Source of the DNA: Fasciola hepatica
Lineage: Eukaryota > Platyhelminthes > Trematoda > Plagiorchiida > Fasciolidae
NCBI GenBank assembly: GCA_948099385.1
Contig: CANUEZ040000024.1
Location: 26,013,001 to 26,077,000, forward strand
Direction of reading: 5' to 3'
Length of the DNA: 64,000 nucleotides
Both the position numbers and the translations under genes were made by a program. Shown here piece after piece: positions 56,729-64,000 of the stretch. Position 1 is the first letter of the stretch; every line of letters starts with the position of its first letter. The notes under the pieces are model-generated. The model was given only the letters and a program-made list of their open reading frames with translations. It did not search any database and was not told the origin of the DNA.

Positions 56729-59700
56729 GCGGCCTCTAGCATTTTTTGTCTATTGTGTTTGGACCAGCGGAAGCTAAGCCTGTGAGCTTTAGTGTTTATT
56801 TCTGTTAGGCCGAATACTTGGGGTTCGCATGTGTTTCCGCACTTCGTGGCTTTCAGTTTCGAACCCTGGAAACTACGGAGCAATCTTGTTTTGGTTTTGG
56901 GATTCGTGTGGACCAGCTACACGTTGCTCGAATTGCGAACTTTGTGACTTACATTGTCTTTTTGTTTGGCAGAGAATGCTTAGTTGTTCTGGTGTCTCGC
57001 CGTTTTTTTGTGGGCTATCTACGCGGAAAGCCATCTATTTCTATCTTCATGTTCTATTGAAAGTCCCTGTTGTCTTGTCCCGTTACTGTAGGAACTAAAT
57101 CTCGATATTCGAATTGCCAGGCTCAACCGGTGCCAGCTTACTTCACTCCACTCGGTTTCGGTTCGATTTCGGGGCCTGAAAGGAAAATTCCTGAATGCAC
57201 GTATTTGCCCACTCTTGGGTTCCCTGGGCTTCCCGTTGCTTCAAAAATTGGAAGAGTCGAACCTTCGTATCTCGGTTATAAACAGGAAATGTTAAAATCA
57301 GATTAGATTTCTGTTCCTCTCAACGGATTTTCGGATCACAGCAGGTGTTCACCCAATATTCATAACCTTATTCCCTAACGAGAACAAAGGAGCACTTTGA
57401 AAAGATCAGGGCCCTACGGACAATTGGGAGTGAATAACTTAAGGCCGTCTTGACCTTGAGCTCTCCTAGAAGATGAATAATTTTCAGGCACCATTTTGAA
57501 TATATTTTTCGGCCAATCATTTTGCCACGCGATCTTGACTCTGTTGTTTCTTTGGTCGCTCATGTTTTACCAAACTGACCTTCACGAGGTTTCCCTGGGC
57601 GCCCTGTTTCACACAGTTCAGAGGTTCGACAACAGCATGCACTCGGTTTGCTCTTTACTTTTTGATTGCACGGGTTTACCTTCTGGAGTTTTCCTCGCAT
57701 TGGCACCATTTATTTATAGAATACACTGCCGCATCTGTTTGCCACCACTACTATTGTAGCAAACGTATTCCAGTTCCTGGTTACCGTGCATGGTAAAAAT
57801 TGGGAGCCGACGTTATTTTCGACTTTCCCCTGACCGAGTCCAACCTTTGTTCAAAGCAGGTTAAGCTTCTTCTGAACACAAACAAGGGACTTTTCCTCTT
57901 TGATTACCTGCTTGGCTGATTCTTCTTCTTTGTCAAGTCTCCCCGTGAGCATCTGCGTTTCAGCGGGTACGGCCGTAGTGATGATAACTTATCTTCCTAC
58001 TTTAATTACCTTTGACCGGAGGGCGTTCTTCTTAGTGCCTTTTGGACATGCTACTAATTTTAGGAATCCCCCTGATACTATTAGCCCAGGCCAGGTTTTC
58101 AATCACTATCGGCTTTATCACCGGGCTGTTGTAAAGCAGTAACATGGATCATGGATCCCTTAACAGAATGTTCTTCGCAGCTGGTGCGTAGCTATGTTCG
58201 CCTTGGTAGCAACTAGTAGACACTCTTCCGACTTATTGAAGCTGCTTACTACCGCACTCTCCAAATGTCTGATCTTCCTCCGGTGCTGCAGAGTCTCGTG
58301 AACTAAGTCGTTAGTTTGTTCTCATGGTCTTCTCGCCCCAAATACCGTTTTTATTCCCGTTTGGCTCCCTTTGAACTCGGTCATTCTACTCTAGCTCGCT
58401 ATCCTCGGCCGCTTATTCCATCTGTTCACTCCCCTGCTTGTAAAAGACTAAGTTCTGACTAGAGACTCTGATGCCTATTTCACGATTATCGACAAACCTC
58501 TAATGCATTCAATTGCCCTCGGCCCAAATAGTAATTTCTGAAAGCTACTTCTACGAACCTCATAAGTGATTTAAAATTCTCCCCGAGGTGACACTTCCCT
58601 AATGGGTGCAACCATACTTGCTTTTCATTCAGCTCGAGGCACAAATTCTCTTATTCCGCAAACACTCACGTAAATAGGTTTTTTCGTTTTAGAGTGTCTC
58701 GGTTTTTCTCACCAGGTAAGTCCTCCAAGCTGTGATTAATTTTTCTAGGCGTCGTTTCCGAAGACTTTATATACTAAAGACAAGACTTGATCATTTTTTT
58801 GCACCACCTGATGATATCAATCAGAAAATCCAACCTTTTTATTTCAACATAAGATGGGCGGGCTTCCAAGCAGACCATATGTTAGTGCACTCCTTCAAAC
58901 GAAGGCTTTTCAGAAGGATAAATATTTCGTTGCGGCAGGACCTTCAAACATCAAGCCGAACAAAAAGGTGGTGTCTGGACACGAGGATCGAAACGTTAAC
59001 CCATGTGGCTGATTTGCTATCCATGCCAAGGATCTCATAAAATCAAATAAGGCCCCCGTTTTCAGGGTGCATTTGCTGTCTACTGCACAAAAGATCCGCA
59101 GCCGTCGCCATATTTCACACTTCTTTTTCAGAAGATGCAATCACTTACAACTGGGTGAGCAGTCCAAGCAAAGCAAAAGTCCGGGAACATCTTCGACAGC
59201 AGGAGAGGTTCCTCATACGGGCGCAACACAATTAACTCCCACTTCTTATGCACAGCCGACGCTAAAGAGAACTGGTTCATTATCAATTACTTCGAGGTTT
59301 GGGAACGTTATCCATGCAACTTCACCCTCACAGGATTCCCGAAGCTTTTAGAGGTCGTCATAACTCAGTTTCCAGTATGCCTGTTCAGCCTGACTAGCGC
59401 GTCCCAGACCCGAAACCACCAGTTTTCAGTATGTTTCGCCTTATGCCAGTTACATTTGACTCCATTTTTTCGTTCTACTTCCAGTTCGCCGTCACTGATT
59501 TTTAGGCATGCTCCTCACGAAACCCACTTCCTGGTCCACGAGTACTAGGAAGAACACCCTTGCCAAACTCGCGGTTATTGTTTATCACGTTGCACAGCCT
59601 TGGCCTTAAAGAATTTCATCCCTCCCCCTCGCCGTCACTCACAGCTGATGCAATAGCAAGACATTTGACTCGCCTTCATTTCTTTTCCAGATCCTGTCGG

Positions 59701-61296
59701 TTAAACACAGCAACCTTGCTCCTCCAAGAGGAACCGTCTTCGAAATGAGGATAGACGATGAGAGCTTCATGTAAACTATCCTGAGCCTTAATGAGTTATC
59801 GCGATTTCTATCTACCTAAACTCGAAATCAGAAACGTTGAAACCACTCAACGATAACACAAAACACCACGACAGGCTATGTGCCGAGTGCTCCTCACAGG
59901 TCACACCAATCGATTGTTCTCCCGAAGTCTTACGACACACTTTCTTTGGCATCCCCCGCCATAACTTTGCCAGCATTTCCTGAGAGTTGAACACATTTAT
60001 CACCCCTTTTACACATCTATGGGGTCATCATCGTGCTTTCTCCCTTCACATCCACCGCTTTGTTATTCGGCGATCTTCACACGTTGCTTGATGTTCCCAG
60101 TCTCTCGTCAACATGAAGCTGATGCCCGCTCAGTCACACGGTCCAGGTATGAACAGTCCTGACCCCAGGTGGATAACAAGCGTTATTGAAGAAAGTCGCT
60201 TTCCGATGGCTTCTGGATCCCACTTTCAGTAAGCCGATCTTTCGGCCGGAACACGGAGTAGTATACAATATTGCCTTGTGCAGCTAACATTCTACAATTT
60301 CGAGTAATAAACCACCATACAAGGACATTTATTAAAGAAATGAATCGTTTAGGTGCTGCCCTCCTTCACACCTGCGAGCGATCCATCACGGTGGATATGC
60401 GCGCCAAAAATACTGAAATAAAGGTTTTTAAGGGAATTTAAATACGACCTCCGGACGAGTTGTCGCCTGCTGTCGTCGGTTACAATGCCTAGCACTAGAA
60501 GTTAAAAACACAATGGGACCCAGTATGTCAAAACATCCGTCACTTTACGAGCATGATCAAGCTAATATCTAGGCGAAATTTTCACCACACTATTTCAATT
60601 TTACGCTCTTCCACGATACTGTATTCTGCTGGTAATTAAACCTCCACTTTGCGGGATTCTGTTCTCCATTTACTGGTAGACGCTTTCGCCTCTTAGACGA
60701 TACTTAAGATCCATCCGGGTAATTACCTTACGTTTCATGGGTGTAATGCTCCCTCTATATTCACCAGCATTCCTTTGGGTATATTCACACCGTTTTATCA
60801 TTCTCATCTGCTTTATAACAGCTTGGTTTGTTCAACAAAAGCCGGCGTGCATCTGAAAATCGCCATTTGCATTATCCTTGTATGTGCTGCATCCCCCCAT
60901 TATACAAAGACACGTTTTGGAAGGGTTTTTGTTCGGCCTATTTTTTATTATTGTTGGTGCCCCAATTTGAAGCTTATTCGCATTTGTCAAGCAGACTTCT
61001 GCCATTTTACCTCACTTAAACACCACTCAACGATCTTTGTGCGACCACTCATTTAGAAACCTGCCAGTGTTTTACCTTATTGGGTAACTTTGTACAAGTA
61101 GATCTCAATCACGATCAGGAATATACCGCTTTCGCCACATATATCGTCATGCCGACCATCGTCATTACCGTCATCTTCATCGTTATTCCCATGTAGCACA
61201 TGGCCCGTTCCATGGGCTGGGCCCGGGACGGGTTTGGGATGGGTTCGTTAGTTAGCAGTTTCGATGGTAGAAAAATGTATAAATCATCAAAACTCT

Positions 61297-62653
61297 CCCT
61301 GAAGAACTCGAAAATATAAATATGTTGTAACTTGGCCATCAGAGGTTGTGGTACAATATCAGGGGGTTTTTTTGAACCGAGGGTTAGCTTCTGTTGAGTG
61401 GTTCCGCTCTACACAGCAACAGGCTGTATATTTCCAACAATGTTACCAATCGTCCCCGGTGAGTCACATTTTCAAAAAAATAAACCAGTTGCGTCATGTA
61501 AAATGTTATTTTAGTTGGCGTATGGGCTTCGTTTTAGGTTAGTACGGCAATAATTTACCAGCCGGTTTCGGAGCGGGCCTGGGCTGGGTTCGGAGCGGAC
61601 TTGGGCTGGGTTGAGAACGGGCGCCCGGCCGTAAACCGGCCTTAACCCGGCCGGAGGTCGGCTGGGCTGGGAGAGGGCTCCAGCCGGGTTGGCTAATAGG
61701 TTTGTCAGGCATGCTTTGCATACTACTGTACTATGCTCTACCAATGTACTCCCTACGTATTTCATATATGTTTATTGTAAAGGTAAGTGACAATTTCCAC
61801 TTCTCCTTAATATGCAATAATACATATCAATTATTACGTATTATGCATTGGCGTGGTTTCGTGTAATAACTTATGACACATGTATCATTTCTGTCAATGT
61901 TGACAGCAAAATCGTGACATTTCTATCGATGTCCCGTCGGAAGAGATATTGGATCAGAAGGAATATAGTTTTGGATATGACATGTCCTGCTTGCTAAGAT
62001 GTCACACTCCGGTAACGTTTTACCGGATGTCCGACATTGGTGAACCCAGTGCTAATCACAATTTATGGAGTTACATGCATCTAATGCCAACGACAAAGGT
62101 GCATCACGAAATGCGGAAGAAGATTTATTTCAGCTTTAATGGGTAAATCCTGTTATAAAATTATCACGCCGTGCATGCGATTACTTCGTCCCAGAAAATG
62201 GGGAGCCAACCATTGTGCGAAATAGACCGGTACATTGAGCGTTGGTTCACAAACACAAAAGATCGTAGAGAACTCAGAAGACACAGCAGGTACACTACGC
62301 ACACGAAGTACGTCTTTATCACCTGTTTTATACAAGCACACACTTCCTTCTCATTACTGCTTCCATTTCTGACTGACATACAGCATGTGAACCAGTGTAT
62401 GTATGAATTTATACATCTTGGATTTTTACTGCTTCACAGCCAAAACATTCTTGAAAAAATGAAGGTTGGTACGACCGATACCGATCTCATTTTCTCCAGA
62501 TGTCGCCACATTGTTCTTCAGTCTGAGGTGACTGATAGCACCGTTTTATACCGCTCCGAATCGACCAGCAACTGGTTACACAATATAATTATTTTGCTCT
62601 TCTCCTTCAGGGTTAATAGGAAGAGTTGTGAGAAATGACATGAATACGGACAT
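61297..62653 (+). pseudogene. Short-exon gene-like series (right arm copy)
   Basis: Putative exons: a, to 61458, encoding YQGVFLNRGLASVEWFRST, before GTGAGT; b, 61925-62142, with IDVPSEE, GYDMSCLLRC, before GTAAAT; c, 62195-62289, after CGTCCCAG, with QPLCEIDRYIERWFTNTKDR, before GTACAC; d, 62440-62464, after GCTTCACAG, before GTTGGT; e, 62611-62653 (43 nt), after TTCTCCTTCAG, before GTAAAC. Blocks B and B' share the order, the peptide blocks of b and c, the donor positions of a, b and e, and the 43-nt length of e, at clearly diverged DNA. The acceptor of d has shifted. GC-rich arrays lie between a and b (61555-61695) and after e (62770-62890). Product unknown. Confidence 0.4.
61555..61695 (+). 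repeat. GC-rich degenerate GGGCTGGGTT-type array (right arm)
   Basis: Words such as GGGCCTGGGCTGGGTTCGG and GGGCTGGGTTGAG alternate in an AT-rich surrounding. The same component lies at 49891-50031 in the left arm and in the homologous place of blocks B and B'. A related shorter run precedes exon a at about 61202-61245. Confidence 0.6.
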
Positions 62654-62678
62654 GTAAACTGTAAACATTGAACCAAAC

Positions 62679-63293
62679 GTGTACATTGAGGTTCGTGTGA
62701 ATAAAGCGGGCATCATTTCTGACGGCTTCTTCAATCTTTGTTATCAAAAGGAACGTAAGCGTGAACCCGTTGCAAACTCGGCCCCAGCCCAGCCCGGGCC
62801 TGCCTCCAACCCGTTCGCCCGCTCCGAGCCTGACCCAAAACCGTCCGAAGTCCGGCAGGGGCCCAGCCGGGTTTGCCACTTGGGTTTCCATCCCAATTTA
62901 CTGATATTTCACAAAAACATTTCCGTTGACGTCTCGATGCAATTCAATGAGGTGACCACCTGGAACACGGATGCTAAGGCTGTTTGGTCAAACTTAGATC
63001 TAACTAAAGCCATCCGACTGACTGGAGTCTACCAATCAACGCAGATAAGTGGGCATGCAATATCTGGTAAGGCCCCGGACCAACTTTTCTGGGTTGAGCC
63101 TACCGCGCGAATCCGTGGGGTGAATCAGTATAATATCCTCGTGTTCTGGCCGCTTGACGAGCCCACCTTGTTTTACCACCAAGGAAACGTCAGTAAATTA
63201 ACCTTCCGGGTGGTATTCCTGGATAGGAGAAGTTTCTCGGAATCTCTGAAGACATCATTCTCATATGTGGAACATTCACTTGCCTATCAATAG
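62679..63293 (+). CDS. 204-codon open frame after the short-exon series (right arm)
   Basis: Same frame as 48293-48907 apart from one substitution. It includes a GC-rich array (62770-62890) giving a Pro-rich segment, then a hydrophilic region with WNTDAKAVWSNLDL. The reading frame survives in both arms, but at this identity that carries little information. The protein is not recognised. Confidence 0.3.
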   Translation: MYIEVRVNKAGIISDGFFNLCYQKERKREPVANSAPAQPGPASNPFARSEPDPKPSEVRQGPSRVCHLGFHPNLLIFHKNISVDVSMQFNEVTTWNTDAKAVWSNLDLTKAIRLTGVYQSTQISGHAISGKAPDQLFWVEPTARIRGVNQYNILVFWPLDEPTLFYHQGNVSKLTFRVVFLDRRSFSESLKTSFSYVEHSLAYQ

Positions 63294-63762
63294 AATACGG
63301 CAGCCAGGTTTCGCACAACGGGCTCATCCGAGATCAGACATGTTAGAGTGATACCAAAGTCAAAAGATCTGCTAATAGTCTGTTCCTTGTCATAAATGTT
63401 TCGCGACTATCCATCCTGAACCTCTGTCTCCTGGGAACGCGCAGTGTCAGAGGTTATTCGATCTTCACACATAACCTTCCCCATCGAAATTAGTTGACCG
63501 ATTCTCATCAGGCCCAAACCTAGGGAACCTAAGGGAACACAGCAAGAAAGTGTTCACGCCCAGTCTTCAGTCCTCCACCAATTGGGTTTCCCCGTTAATG
63601 CGATTTCATTGTGGACCACTACCATTATTAGCAGGATATTTCTAGAATGAGGTCTCCAAATTAGAACTGGTCAATTACTGAAGAAAAATGCCTGGTTTAC
63701 CCTAACCCTAAAGGTACTGCCTCGGGAAATTATTTAGAGATCATTCCTCCTTACCTAGTTTT

Positions 63763-64000
63763 ATGTTCGTCATCTTACCCGTCGAGCTGTTCTGTTGTAT
63801 TTTTTTATCCCAAATAATCGCTTTCTTTTCTCCAAGTACATATTCGTTCGCGCACAGAGAATTTAAAAACGAGCTTCTATTTCTTGCAGCCATCGGTATG
63901 CTTTTTCTCCTTGCGTATACTTGTTACTCGATAACTTCTACGCACACCACAGGTCTCATTTCACCAAAGATGCGCCTTCTTCCTCGTGCCGCTAGTGCAC
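63763..64000 (+). CDS. Membrane-protein-like open frame, cut by window end
   Basis: Right-arm copy of the frame at 47539-47823, open to the last base. It shows the same two hydrophobic segments. If the arm continues, a copy of M (GLFR family) may lie just beyond the window. Confidence 0.3.
   Translation, partial: MFVILPVELFCCIFLSQIIAFFSPSTYSFAHREFKNELLFLAAIGMLFLLAYTCYSITSTHTTGLISPKMRLLPRAASA

Larger units (their letters stand above)
56729..64000 (+). repeat. Right arm of large inverted duplication (continues past window)
   Basis: Reverse complement of 47586-54856, starting at GCGGCCTCT. It stays in register to the last base of the window, so the arm is longer than 7,272 bp. The inner 4 kb (56.8-60.5 kb) holds anonymous frames such as 56818-57060, 57070-57306, 57496-57759 and 58732-59040; these have no recognised domain and the + strand is pyrimidine-rich. 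Confidence 0.97.

Noticed and set aside
1..64000. CRISPR array or prokaryotic operon
   Set aside because: No regularly spaced direct repeats of 24-40 bp, no co-directional dense genes and no ribosome-binding sites.
47586..64000. Polinton/Maverick-type giant transposon with long terminal inverted repeats
   Set aside because: No DNA polymerase B, retroviral-type integrase, ATPase or capsid motif is visible in arms or spacer, and the spacer is only 1.87 kb.

Overview
This window looks like repeat-dense, non-coding-rich DNA from a eukaryote, most probably a parasitic flatworm (cestode or trematode). I see no bacterial gene organisation, no rRNA and no convincing tRNA. The inference rests on decayed CR1/Jockey-like and RTE-like LINEs, a Ty3/gypsy element resembling the CsRn1 group known from liver flukes, and gene-like fragments with extremely short GT-AG introns (30-43 nt), a known flatworm trait. 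Species cannot be fixed from this sequence alone. No intact host gene was identified; nearly every recognisable coding stretch is a pseudogene with stops, frameshifts or lost catalytic residues.

Layout. 0.77-4.2 kb: two adjacent + strand LINE fragments (an endonuclease piece, then an endonuclease+reverse transcriptase element). 4.2-6.7 kb: pyrimidine-rich, no gene. 6.7-7.0 kb: a minus-strand fragment of a dispersed gene-like family ('GLFR' family). 7.1-8.65 kb: LINE RT. 10.6-19.6 kb: a LINE with endonuclease fused to RT C-terminus, in a 99% identical segmental duplication A-B-A'-(3.6 kb)-B'. 24.1-29.6 kb: decayed Ty3/gypsy element with gag, protease, RT, RNase H and integrase in order, flanked by a related ~145 bp direct repeat that may be LTR remains. 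30.2-31.4 kb: RTE-type LINE 3' half. 32.5-33.4 kb: LINE ORF1 with a PHD-like zinc cluster. 34.7-37.5 kb: minus-strand LINE interrupted by a + strand GLFR-family copy. 37.7-40.2 kb: near complete LINE, + strand. 41.2-42.4 kb: foldback element with ~300 bp inverted termini and partial relatives at 32 and 43 kb.

47.586-64.0 kb: a huge inverted duplication. Two arms of at least 7.27 kb, nearly identical and co-linear apart from one homopolymer indel, flank a 1,872 bp unique spacer (54857-56728). The right arm runs off the window end.

The most interesting non-catalogue signal is a set of dispersed, intron-bearing gene fragments. One set (11.8-13.2, 17.8-19.2, 48.9-50.3 and 61.3-62.7 kb) keeps a series of short putative exons with matching splice signals between GC-rich degenerate arrays. 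A second set (6.8, 17.6, 35.2-36.3 and 46.7-47.5 kb) keeps peptide-level similarity and a 30-43 nt intron. On the left arm and its flank both sets lie on the same strand in series (50.3 down to 46.7 kb), so they may be halves of one gene or one unusual intron-containing repeat. All alignments here were made by eye.
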